Assembly: GCA_015487985.1 (NCBI GenBank)
Contig: WFOP01000079.1
Location: 1-7,345 of the forward strand
DNA from: Hyphomicrobiales bacterium
GTDB taxonomy: Bacteria; Pseudomonadota; Alphaproteobacteria; Rhizobiales; Devosiaceae
Reading direction: 5' to 3'
DNA length: 7,345 bases
Positions 1 to 5,709 of this stretch are shown piece after piece. Both the position numbers and the translations under genes were made by a program. Under the pieces are notes generated by a model. The model was not told where the DNA came from. It did not search any database and saw only the letters and a program-made list of their open reading frames with translations. Position 1 is the first letter of the stretch; each line of letters begins with the position of its first letter.

Positions 1-1062
1 AACGTCAAAGGTATTCGAGAAAAGGCCCGCAGCGGGAAACTGGCCTTTGGCACCATTGACAGCTTTCTTATCTGGCGACTGACCGGGGGCGAAGTGCATG
101 CAACCGACGCCACCAACGCCTCGCGTACCCTTATGTTCAATATTGCCACACAGGAATGGGATGAAGAACTTCTCAACATTCTTAAAGTGCCCCAGGAAAT
201 ATTGCCCGAGGTCAAGGACTGTGCCGACAATTTCGGTGTGACCTATTCGGGTCTGTTTGGGGCGCCCATTGCCATTCGCGGCGTAGCCGGGGACCAGCAT
301 GCCGCAACAATCGGGCAGGCATGTTTCAAACCGGGAATGATGAAGGCCACTTTTGGCACCGGATGTTTTGCCCTGCTCAACACCGGCGACACGATGGTGC
401 GCTCTAAAAACCGGCTTTTGACCACCATTGCCTATCGCTTTAACGGCAAAACCTCTTATGCCCTTGAGGGGTCGGTCTTTGTTGCGGGGGCGGCTGTGCA
501 ATGGTTGCGCGATGGGTTGAAAATCATCGAAAATGCCAGTGAAACCGGCAATATGGCCAAGCAAGCCGACCCCAACCAAAATGTTTATATGGTGCCTGCA
601 TTTGTGGGGCTTGGCGCGCCCTATTGGGACACGGATGCGCGGGGGGCAATCTTTGGCCTGACCCGGGCCACCGGTCCCAATGAAATAGCAAAAGCGGCGC
701 TGGAGGCGGTCTGTTATCAGGCCAAGGACCTGATGGATGCCATGAATAAAGACTGGAAAAATGAGGAGGAAGAAAGCGTGCTGCGGGTTGACGGGGGGAT
801 GACCGCGTCCAACTGGACCATGCAGTTTCTTGCCGACATTCTGGATGCGCCGGTAAACCGGCCAAAAATTCTGGAAACCACGGCCCTTGGCGCGGCATGG
901 CTTGCAGGTGCCCATGTGGGGGTTTGGGCCAACGAACGTCATTTTGCAGCCGCGTGGGAGCTGGATCACCAGTTCACCCCCTCAATCGAGCGGCGTCAGC
1001 GTAATCTTAAACTTAAAGGCTGGCAGGATGCGGTGGAGAGAACCCTGAGCAAACGCAATTAA
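1..1062 (+). CDS. glpK: Glycerol kinase, C-terminal part (5' end outside window)
   Basis: ATP-dependent phosphorylation of glycerol to sn-glycerol-3-phosphate in the cytoplasm (FGGY carbohydrate kinase family). The frame is open from base 1, giving 353 residues against about 500 for the family, so roughly 145 N-terminal residues lie upstream of the window. Visible family signatures, numbered from the first residue here, are FGTID (16-20), TDATNASRT (35-43), the catalytic-base region AGDQHA with Asp98, the nucleotide-binding [35 protein letters not shown], and near the end RVDGG and ALGAAWLAG. These match Escherichia coli GlpK almost block for block, and other FGGY sugar kinases match less well. 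The segment before AGDQ is shorter than in E. coli and lacks the GGKGGTR loop that binds fructose-1,6-bisphosphate there, so that control is probably absent (inference). The gene converges on the CAP-lipoprotein gene, with 34 nt between the stop codons. Confidence 0.96.
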   Translation, partial: NVKGIREKARSGKLAFGTIDSFLIWRLTGGEVHATDATNASRTLMFNIATQEWDEELLNILKVPQEILPEVKDCADNFGVTYSGLFGAPIAIRGVAGDQHAATIGQACFKPGMMKATFGTGCFALLNTGDTMVRSKNRLLTTIAYRFNGKTSYALEGSVFVAGAAVQWLRDGLKIIENASETGNMAKQADPNQNVYMVPAFVGLGAPYWDTDARGAIFGLTRATGPNEIAKAALEAVCYQAKDLMDAMNKDWKNEEEESVLRVDGGMTASNWTMQFLADILDAPVNRPKILETTALGAAWLAGAHVGVWANERHFAAAWELDHQFTPSIERRQRNLKLKGWQDAVERTLSKRN

Positions 1063-1096
1063 AGGGCAAACAGCTTGGCTTTGGAGTAAGTGCAAC

Positions 1097-1609
1097 TCAG
1101 CTTTGCCAGGCCGCAAAGCTGCCGCCAAGGATCATGGCCCAATAGATCTTATGCGCGCCGCCCCCACTGGCGACCGCCAAACCAAATTCATTGAACCTGT
1201 CATTGAGCAGGGTGGAACGATGGGCGGGGGATTCAAGCCATCCCTTGATGGCCAGTTCAAGGGTTCTTTGCCCCCCGGCCAGATTTTCGCCAACGGCACC
1301 GCGATAGCCGGCGGCTGTAACCCGTTCGCGCAGCGAACCACCCAAAGTATGGGACAATTCTCCCCGGCTGGCCATCAACCGGGCATGGGTTGTGGCCGCC
1401 CGGCCAAGTATGGGACTGTAGGAAAGGGGTTTGCGCCCGTTGGCGGCCCGTGTGGCATTGATCTGGGCGAGCATGGTTGCCTGGGACAAGGCAGCGGGAG
1501 AGGTGGCACCTTCGGGGATATACTGAGAGCATGAAGCAACCAGAAACCCGGCGCTCAGACCAAGAATATTACCCACAAGGTTTCGGCGGGAAAGAACTGG
1601 ATTCTTCAA
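1097..1609 (-). CDS. CAP/SCP-domain (YkwD-like) exported lipoprotein
   Basis: Small secreted protein of the CAP superfamily (cysteine-rich secretory / antigen 5 / PR-1). Bacterial members are envelope proteins, mostly of unknown activity. Numbering is from the TTG at 1609 (170 aa). Residues 1-27 form a signal peptide with twin arginines at 8-9 (SRRNLVG), a hydrophobic stretch and the lipobox VASC, so Cys27 would be lipidated. The CAP domain fills residues 44-165 and keeps the family pattern: His75, LSH with His87, GENLA (107-111, Glu108), Trp124, SPAHR with His130, FNEFG, and YW near the end. The two His and the acidic residues correspond to the conserved CAP cavity. I chose TTG 1609 because GGGAAAG lies 7 nt upstream and it gives a compact signal peptide. 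A TTG at 1636 in the same frame, overlapping the transporter stop by 8 bp, would add nine residues and has no visible ribosome-binding site. The gene follows the transporter gene by 19 nt and is probably co-transcribed with it. The domain call is firm; the biological role is not known. Confidence 0.85.
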   Translation of the reverse strand: MKNPVLSRRNLVGNILGLSAGFLVASCSQYIPEGATSPAALSQATMLAQINATRAANGRKPLSYSPILGRAATTHARLMASRGELSHTLGGSLRERVTAAGYRGAVGENLAGGQRTLELAIKGWLESPAHRSTLLNDRFNEFGLAVASGGGAHKIYWAMILGGSFAAWQS

Positions 1610-1628
1610 TTTAATTCTTTCCCATAGT

Positions 1629-2579
1629 TTAGCCAACGCGGTTGATCTGGCGTTTACTTAAAAAGCCGGCTGATCCCATTTGAATGAAATATGCAATCAT
1701 GATGGGCAGAATAAACGAAGCGCCATAACTGTCCACACTAAATACCGCAATTATCAAAGCCAATGTAATATAGCGGGTTGCAATGTGCCAAAAAACGGCC
1801 CTGTCGTTTGCGCTGTCATCGCTGAAATACATGGCCGCCCCGATTGCAACGCCATAAAACGCGCCTGTTGCAACAAATGCCTTGGCCAGATCAAACAGGG
1901 ATACATCAAACAACAACTGCGACGTGGCAAGGGAAAACAGATAAAACACGATCCCGAACATGGTCACCCTGGAAATCAATTGCTGATGCCTGCCGGTAAA
2001 CTCCACCAGAGGGGGGAAAAATTTCAGGGCAATCCGGGAAAGCAAAAAGGGGATGACAATCAGGATCACGAACGGCGCCAGCGGCATGATCCCTTCGCTC
2101 GACATAACATGGCCCACACCATTCAGGTTCGGCTCGGGAAAGAACGGGTCTGCGATGGCCTGAAACTGGGAAAATATCAGTGTTACGGGCAGCAAAAGGA
2201 TCAGGTTGAGCATAAATATCATAAAGCCCAGTTTCACATTGGCACCACTTTGCTTAATCCACATCATTACCATGCCGCCCCCGGGCAACAGGGCCAGCAA
2301 AAACAAAGCCGCAGCTATGCCGATATCCTGAGAAGCATATCCGATCGCCAGCGCCCCAGCGGCCAAAAGCAGATAGTTGATCCAGAGATTTTTTCTGACG
2401 CTTGGCATATGATTCTTAATTGAGGTCAGGTCAGACAGTTTGAATTTGAACAGACTTGGCGTTACCAGAAAAACACCGGCGGCAACACAAACAAGGGTGG
2501 AAAATTCAGCCCCCCCGGTAAGTCTGCCAAATCCGAGGCCAAGAATAATGGCGACGACGACCAAAGTAATTTGTTGCAT
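1629..2579 (-). CDS. BART-superfamily (bile acid symporter / ACR3-like) membrane transporter
   Basis: Integral inner-membrane protein of 316 aa with about nine or ten hydrophobic helices (roughly 4-20, 25-45, 66-82, 86-102, 117-138, 166-184, 207-224, 232-252, 267-283 and 286-304). The FKFKLSDL motif (44-51), the helix-4 segment LLPGGGMVMMW (97-107) and ATRYITLALIIA (267-278) resemble bile acid/Na+ symporters and ACR3 arsenite exporters of the BART superfamily, and the length fits. The Cys that ACR3 proteins carry in the helix-4 motif (PCTAMV) is Gly here, and the late-helix PLVELP glutamate is missing, so arsenite export is unlikely. The substrate is unknown, with an organic anion as a guess from the wider family. 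The ATG at 2579 has a weak ribosome-binding site (AAGAGA) about 7 nt upstream. The CAP lipoprotein gene follows within 20 nt. An AT-rich inverted repeat lies about 65-85 nt upstream of the start. Confidence 0.72.
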   Translation of the reverse strand: MQQITLVVVAIILGLGFGRLTGGAEFSTLVCVAAGVFLVTPSLFKFKLSDLTSIKNHMPSVRKNLWINYLLLAAGALAIGYASQDIGIAAALFLLALLPGGGMVMMWIKQSGANVKLGFMIFMLNLILLLPVTLIFSQFQAIADPFFPEPNLNGVGHVMSSEGIMPLAPFVILIVIPFLLSRIALKFFPPLVEFTGRHQQLISRVTMFGIVFYLFSLATSQLLFDVSLFDLAKAFVATGAFYGVAIGAAMYFSDDSANDRAVFWHIATRYITLALIIAVFSVDSYGASFILPIMIAYFIQMGSAGFLSKRQINRVG

Positions 2580-2633
2580 GATAATATCTCTTAATTTCAG
2601 TATCGCACACGCCAGAAAAGCTCAGGATACCGA

Positions 2634-2663
2634 TTGAACTTATATATTAGAAAAAACTAATAT
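2634..2663 (+). promoter_or_regulatory. Possible plus-strand promoter in the gap
   Basis: TTGAAC (2634-2639) is followed after 18 nt by TAATAT (2658-2663), a fair match to a sigma-70 type promoter reading rightwards. Transcription would start near 2670 and meet the GC-rich hairpin with its plus-strand T-run at 2731-2760. The sequence overlaps the inverted repeat and is AT-rich, so a chance match is quite possible. Confidence 0.25.
2644..2663. promoter_or_regulatory. AT-rich inverted repeat, candidate operator
   Basis: ATATTAG and CTAATAT are perfect 7-bp inverted arms separated by six A residues. The element lies 65-84 nt upstream of the transporter ATG, beside a TATAAT on the minus strand (2662-2667), where a repressor would block transcription. 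On the minus strand a TTGAAA (2681-2686) is only 13 nt from that TATAAT, but it is 17-18 nt from the ATATTA/TATTAG within the repeat. AT-rich repeats like this occur in operators of small winged-helix regulators, but no regulator gene is visible here, so the binding protein is unknown. The A-run spacer could also simply give bent DNA. Confidence 0.4.
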
Positions 2664-2669
2664 TATAAT

Positions 2670-2760
2670 TCCATGGGGAATTTCAACCCCGAAGTTGCAA
2701 ATATTATATGCCGCGCAAAGTGCACGAGAACCCGCGCGCTGTTTCAGGGCGCGGGCTTTT
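2670..2760 (+). ncRNA. Candidate small RNA (speculative)
   Basis: A possible transcript of about 90 nt, bounded by the promoter-like sequence at 2634-2663 and the hairpin plus CTTTT at 2731-2760. No protein-coding frame on the plus strand explains a terminator in this orientation. Inside it, GGGG (2675-2678) could pair with CCCC (2687-2690) across an 8-nt loop, giving a small 5' hairpin. I do not recognise an RNA family. The call rests on the element arrangement alone, with no conservation data. Confidence 0.2.
2729..2760 (+). terminator. Rho-independent terminator-like hairpin
   Basis: CCCGCGC (2731-2737) pairs with GCGCGGG (2749-2755). After one G-G mismatch, CTG and CAG pair around a TTT loop. 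The hairpin is followed by CTTTT (2756-2760) and preceded by GAGAA. The T-run is on the plus strand, while on the minus strand the sequence after the hairpin is TTCTCGTGC, a weak tail. It could still stop leftward transcription from the imelysin gene, which ends at 2811, but its polarity favours the plus strand. Confidence 0.5.
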
Positions 2761-2810
2761 GATATAATTCAAGTGTTTCCAAAACAGATTTGCCTGAACA
2801 AGCAAACAAA

Positions 2811-4088
2811 TTATCGGGTCACTGCATCGGGGTTGTCAAAAGCATCAGAACTTTGGAACCGGCTTTGAGGCAACCCAAGCGCATCAAACATTTCAGATAA
2901 GGTTTCAGACTGGTCAATCAGGCCTTTAATGGTGGCGGCAACCAGATCGTTGCCGGTTTCATTTCCGTTGGCGATCATAAGGTCAAAAGCCTCCACGTCG
3001 CGCGCATGATCAATCAGCAGGCGCATCCGGGCCATGGTTATCCCCAACTGGGTTCTGAATTTCTCATCGAGATCGGGGGCTACTTCCTTCACCAGATCCG
3101 CCAGGGAAGGACCACGGGTCAACTCCCCTTCCATGGAATAATATTCGCCAAAATATACCCCGATAATGCCCCGGGCATTAAACAGATAAGAAATATGGGA
3201 ATTGTTTGAGAACCGATCCAGTTCGGCATCCATTGTTTGCACCAGCAAGGCCCGCTGCAAACGGTCCCCGGCCAATTCGCCATAGGAAAGGGAGCCAAGT
3301 CCGGTGAGAATTTTGCTGATTGCCGCCTCGGGATCCGCCATCAGATCACGGCGAACATCTCCGGTCACCACCCAGTGGCTGACAGCTTCATTCAAATCTT
3401 CCACCAGAAGATTGACCGCAGCATATAAATATTCTCCCCGCCGGGCGCAATTTCCATTGGTGCAGTTTTCCAGGTCATAGTCGGTTGCGGGGCGTTGCCC
3501 TGCCCCCTCTTCAACGCCGGGCTCTTCGCTGCCCGAATTGTCCTGACCCCACAATAAAAATTCGATCACATGGTATCCAGAAGCAACATTTTGCAGTTGC
3601 CCGTCCACCTGATGCAAAGACCGGGCGATAAATTCAGGGGTGATTTTTTCGATCTCAACCATTTTCCCCCCGATATTCATAAAATCGGCATTGATGATAT
3701 TGTCCGTTGTTCCGCCGGCCACATAATCAATGAAACTTTCATTGATCGGCCCGGCATTCACCCGATCAACCCAGTCTTCAATTACAGGGCTGATATGTAC
3801 AAAAACTTCGCTTTGCTCATAAGGAATGCGCGCTGTGCGCCATGTTGTGCGCGCTTCGGCCAGCGTTTCTTCATTGGGGTTGTTTAGAAAATCCTCAATC
3901 GCGGTGCGCATAAGCACGGCGGAGTTGAGGGCATCCTTATAGGAAGCCAAAGCGATATCTGTGTAATTTTCAACAATCTGAGCAACATCCACACTGGCGG
4001 ATTCCAAAGTTTGCGCCGACACCACAGGGGTCCAAAGCATTGCAATAGTGGCCAACGGTGCCAACAGGGTTTTGAAACGGGTTTTCAT
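2811..4088 (-). CDS. Imelysin-family (IrpA/M75-like) periplasmic iron-related protein
   Basis: Exported protein of 425 aa belonging to the imelysin family (IrpA/ICMP; formerly described as M75 peptidases). Members are envelope proteins linked to iron or haem uptake. Residues 1-25 are a typical Sec signal peptide (MKTRFKTLLA start, cleavage after VSA). The diagnostic GxHxxE motif is intact as GYHVIEFLLWGQD (Gly171, His173, Glu176). Other family blocks are RIPYEQSEVF (88-97), DWVDRVNAGP, DYV, a Cys pair at 209 and 214 (NCTNGNCARRGEYL), LTGLGSLSYGELAGDR (261-276) and FSNNSH (293-298), which members often have as CFSDNTH; the Cys is Arg here. Length is normal for the subgroup. The ATG at 4088 was chosen because GGAG ends 5 nt upstream and the signal peptide begins there; an in-frame ATG at 4112 would put GGAG inside the coding sequence and add eight unlikely residues. 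No peroxidase, DUF1513 or second imelysin gene, common partners elsewhere, is adjacent. Proteolysis is doubtful; metal or haem binding is an inference from the family. Confidence 0.93.
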   Translation of the reverse strand: MKTRFKTLLAPLATIAMLWTPVVSAQTLESASVDVAQIVENYTDIALASYKDALNSAVLMRTAIEDFLNNPNEETLAEARTTWRTARIPYEQSEVFVHISPVIEDWVDRVNAGPINESFIDYVAGGTTDNIINADFMNIGGKMVEIEKITPEFIARSLHQVDGQLQNVASGYHVIEFLLWGQDNSGSEEPGVEEGAGQRPATDYDLENCTNGNCARRGEYLYAAVNLLVEDLNEAVSHWVVTGDVRRDLMADPEAAISKILTGLGSLSYGELAGDRLQRALLVQTMDAELDRFSNNSHISYLFNARGIIGVYFGEYYSMEGELTRGPSLADLVKEVAPDLDEKFRTQLGITMARMRLLIDHARDVEAFDLMIANGNETGNDLVAATIKGLIDQSETLSEMFDALGLPQSRFQSSDAFDNPDAVTR

Positions 4089-4140
4089 AAATTCTCCAAT
4101 TTTGCACCGCAATCCGGAACATAGATTTAGTATGGACTTA

Positions 4141-4152
4141 GGGGCATGCCCC
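4141..4152. promoter_or_regulatory. 12-bp perfect palindrome upstream of imelysin
   Basis: GGGGCATGCCCC reads the same on both strands and lies 53-64 nt upstream of the imelysin ATG, close to where a promoter or operator is expected. On the minus strand a -10-like TACTAA sits 17 nt further towards the gene, which would place the palindrome across the spacer. No protein is known to me for this exact site. Perfect 12-bp palindromes can arise by chance in a window of this size, but the position makes it worth recording. Confidence 0.35.
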
Positions 4153-4161
4153 CCGAGGTTT

Positions 4162-4193
4162 ATTAAAACAGAACATAGCGGTTTGAACCGCTA
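4162..4193 (-). terminator. Hairpin after the acyltransferase-like gene (or operator)
   Basis: TAGCGGTT (4176-4183) and AACCGCTA (4186-4193) are perfect 8-bp inverted arms around 2 nt; as RNA, seven base pairs would close a four-base loop. On the minus strand the stem is followed by TGTTCTGTTTTAAT, a T-rich though interrupted tail, so it could terminate leftward transcription about 140 nt after the stop at 4336 and before the imelysin promoter. The same symmetry would equally suit a dimeric repressor operator for the imelysin gene, 88-105 nt upstream of its start. Confidence 0.45.
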
Positions 4194-4335
4194 CCTCAAC
4201 CCATGGCACAAACAAAAAGTCAAATCGAGAACAAACGCCAGCTCTGTTTCATCACAATTATGTGGAGAAAGATTATTGGCGGGTAAATCGGGCGAGTTTT
4301 AGTCCATGCATCAAGCCAAACTCAACAGCGGGCAC

Positions 4336-5592
4336 TTACTCAAAACGGGCAAAAAGCCTGATGATATCATCAACTTTATCCAGATGTTTAGCGCGCAAAC
4401 CAAAGTTAAATGTCACAAACTTTCGCCCCGGTGCAAACACACACATGTTAAATCCGGGATGATAGGTGCCGGTAAAAACCGGTTCCACCAACCCCATGGT
4501 CATGCCCCCCCCCATCCTTTGGGGCGGCACCATGGACAGCGTCATGTCATAACCGGCGGAAAACCGGAATAACTGGGGCGTATAAAGAAAAGAAAATCTT
4601 TCATTCAGCCAGCGATGGGCGGCAAACATGGCATTGAGCAGCAATTGAGTGGCGGCCTTGTCCCCCGCCTCAGCGACCTGCAACGCCGCCTCCACACCTT
4701 TTGCATATGTTTCGAAATCATCTTCCACCTTGAGCTTGAGGTCAATCATGCGAAAGGAAAAATATTCATCATTGGTCTGGAAATCTTCATTGCGACTCAA
4801 ATCCGCATAAATTGTCGAGATGGATTTTTTGGAAAAACCCCGGCCCCCGTCATTCAAGGCAAAAGTTGCCAGCGCAAACATCAGGGACTGCTGGCGAATT
4901 TCAAGTTCGGCGGCAACGCGGCGGATTTTTGCCCGCTCAAACACTATGGACCTGAACCCCACATCCGCCACCCTTGGTGCCAGCGTATGGGCCGCCAGCA
5001 ATTGAATTGGCGCCAGAACACCGGCCAGCATCCGATAGGACAGTTTCTTGAAACGGGACACGGGAGAGGGCCGCGCGGTAACGGGGGCGCGGGTCACGGG
5101 CTGGGAACGGGAGAGCTTTACCGCATCATCCCCTTCAAATAATGAATGGGTGGACAGCACTAAAATCATGGCCGCATTGCCCTGCGGGTCTTTGCCCTCA
5201 TTGAGCGCTGCCACCTTTATGCGAAACAGGGGCAGGTCTGCCCGCTCAAAAATATCCTGCCCAACCATGGACCATTTGTTGGGGTAAGGGGACAGGTCAG
5301 TTACCTTTTCAACGCTGATTATCTCTTCCAGCACTTTGTCACAAAGCGGTGCGCCGGGTTCATCCCGTTTATAACTGCTCAATAGCTGAGGGGCGAGCGT
5401 GGTAATATTCCGCGCCAATTCAATGGCGTGCTCCCGGGTGAAATCTTCAAGGGAATATGCACTGAAATAAACTGTCTGGCGGGCCAGATGACAATACCAC
5501 TGATTGTCTGTGAAATCAGCCTGCAAATCCTTGACCGGTACAAAGGGCACCGTTTCTTGTTTGATCGGCTGCTCGCCGGGTTGAAAGTTCAA
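4336..5592 (-). CDS. WS/DGAT-like (CoA-dependent acyltransferase fold) protein, divergent
   Basis: A 418-residue soluble protein that I assign by pattern to the fold shared by WS/DGAT wax-ester/triacylglycerol synthases and condensation domains. Numbering is from the TTG start. The HHxxxDG active-site motif appears as THSLFEG (148-154): the second, catalytic His (149) is kept, the first is Thr and Asp is Glu. It is preceded by LPLFRIKV and MILVLS, as in WS/DGAT proteins. Later, IRRVAAELEIRQQSLMFAL corresponds to the helix before TVNDV, LSMVPP to the SNVPGP block, and HPGFNMCVFAPGRKFVTFNFGL to the C-terminal GQxLNIxxxSYxGxxxxGL block. An early FTREHAIELARNITTLAPQL helix fits too. The acyl donor and acceptor are unknown. 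The TTG at 5592 was chosen because GGAGGG (5599-5604) lies 6 nt upstream; a GTG at 5637 with AGGG about 5 nt before it would add 15 polar residues. The galactosidase gene ends at 5710 on the same strand with no evident terminator between, so co-transcription is possible. Fold confidence is moderate and function is low. Confidence 0.6.
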   Translation of the reverse strand: MNFQPGEQPIKQETVPFVPVKDLQADFTDNQWYCHLARQTVYFSAYSLEDFTREHAIELARNITTLAPQLLSSYKRDEPGAPLCDKVLEEIISVEKVTDLSPYPNKWSMVGQDIFERADLPLFRIKVAALNEGKDPQGNAAMILVLSTHSLFEGDDAVKLSRSQPVTRAPVTARPSPVSRFKKLSYRMLAGVLAPIQLLAAHTLAPRVADVGFRSIVFERAKIRRVAAELEIRQQSLMFALATFALNDGGRGFSKKSISTIYADLSRNEDFQTNDEYFSFRMIDLKLKVEDDFETYAKGVEAALQVAEAGDKAATQLLLNAMFAAHRWLNERFSFLYTPQLFRFSAGYDMTLSMVPPQRMGGGMTMGLVEPVFTGTYHPGFNMCVFAPGRKFVTFNFGLRAKHLDKVDDIIRLFARFE

Positions 5593-5598
5593 CGCATT

Positions 5599-5604
5599 CC
5601 CTCC
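5599..5604 (-). promoter_or_regulatory. Ribosome-binding site deciding the TTG start
   Basis: GGAGGG on the minus strand, 6 nt before TTG 5592, is the strongest Shine-Dalgarno sequence near either possible start of the acyltransferase-like gene. An ATG (5597-5595) lies between but is in another frame and meets TGA after two codons. Confidence 0.55.
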
Positions 5605-5709
5605 ATTCAGGCTTTGTCCCTTTGTCGATTGTCCCACAAAAGCCCTGCCCGTTCCCTCGAAAGACTAGGAGCCTTCACCCAGGAGTCAAGCGCCACACTG
5701 CATTGGTAC

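Larger units (their letters stand above)
2580..2810. other. Intergenic region, 231 nt, with regulatory structure
   Basis: I see no convincing protein gene here. For the minus-strand transporter gene it is the 5' region; for the imelysin gene it is the 3' region. It is AT-rich near 2640-2670, where an inverted repeat and several -10-like hexamers occur, and GC-rich at 2731-2755, where there is a strong hairpin. A short weak hairpin (TTTGC at 2789-2793 pairing with GCAAA at 2802-2806) follows the imelysin stop and could be a poor terminator for that gene. Confidence 0.7.
4089..4335. other. Intergenic region upstream of imelysin, 247 nt
   Basis: This gap separates the imelysin start from the stop of the acyltransferase-like gene; both are on the minus strand. 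It holds the imelysin ribosome-binding site (GGAG, 4094-4097), a 12-bp palindrome at 4141-4152 and an inverted repeat at 4176-4193. I looked for Fur, Irr (TTTAGAA-like) and RirA-type boxes expected for an iron gene and found none that is convincing. The rest, 4194-4335, contains only very short open frames of about 10-12 codons on the minus strand and no hairpin I would trust. Confidence 0.7.

Noticed and set aside
524..898. Minus-strand open frame of 124 codons inside glpK
   Set aside because: Pro/Trp/Arg-rich translation typical of an antisense frame; the glpK frame is certain.
1065..1107. GGCAAA...TTTGCC inverted repeat between the convergent glpK and CAP genes, a possible shared terminator
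   Set aside because: The loop is over 20 nt, the stem needs a bulge and there is no T-run on either strand.
1680..2423. Plus-strand open frame of 247 codons opposite the transporter gene
   Set aside because: Its product is rich in Gln, His, Lys and Asn without any domain, while the minus strand encodes a coherent membrane protein. It is an antisense shadow.
1629..2579. Arsenite efflux protein ACR3 / ars operon
   Set aside because: The conserved Cys and Glu are missing and no ArsR, ArsC or ArsH gene is nearby.
4194..4335. Short minus-strand frames of 10-12 codons that could be a leader peptide before imelysin
   Set aside because: No ribosome-binding site of note, no amino-acid bias and no attenuator-like alternative hairpins.
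4615..5142. Plus-strand open frame of 175 codons opposite the acyltransferase-like gene
   Set aside because: No recognisable motif and odd composition; the minus-strand protein shows ordered family blocks over the same bases.
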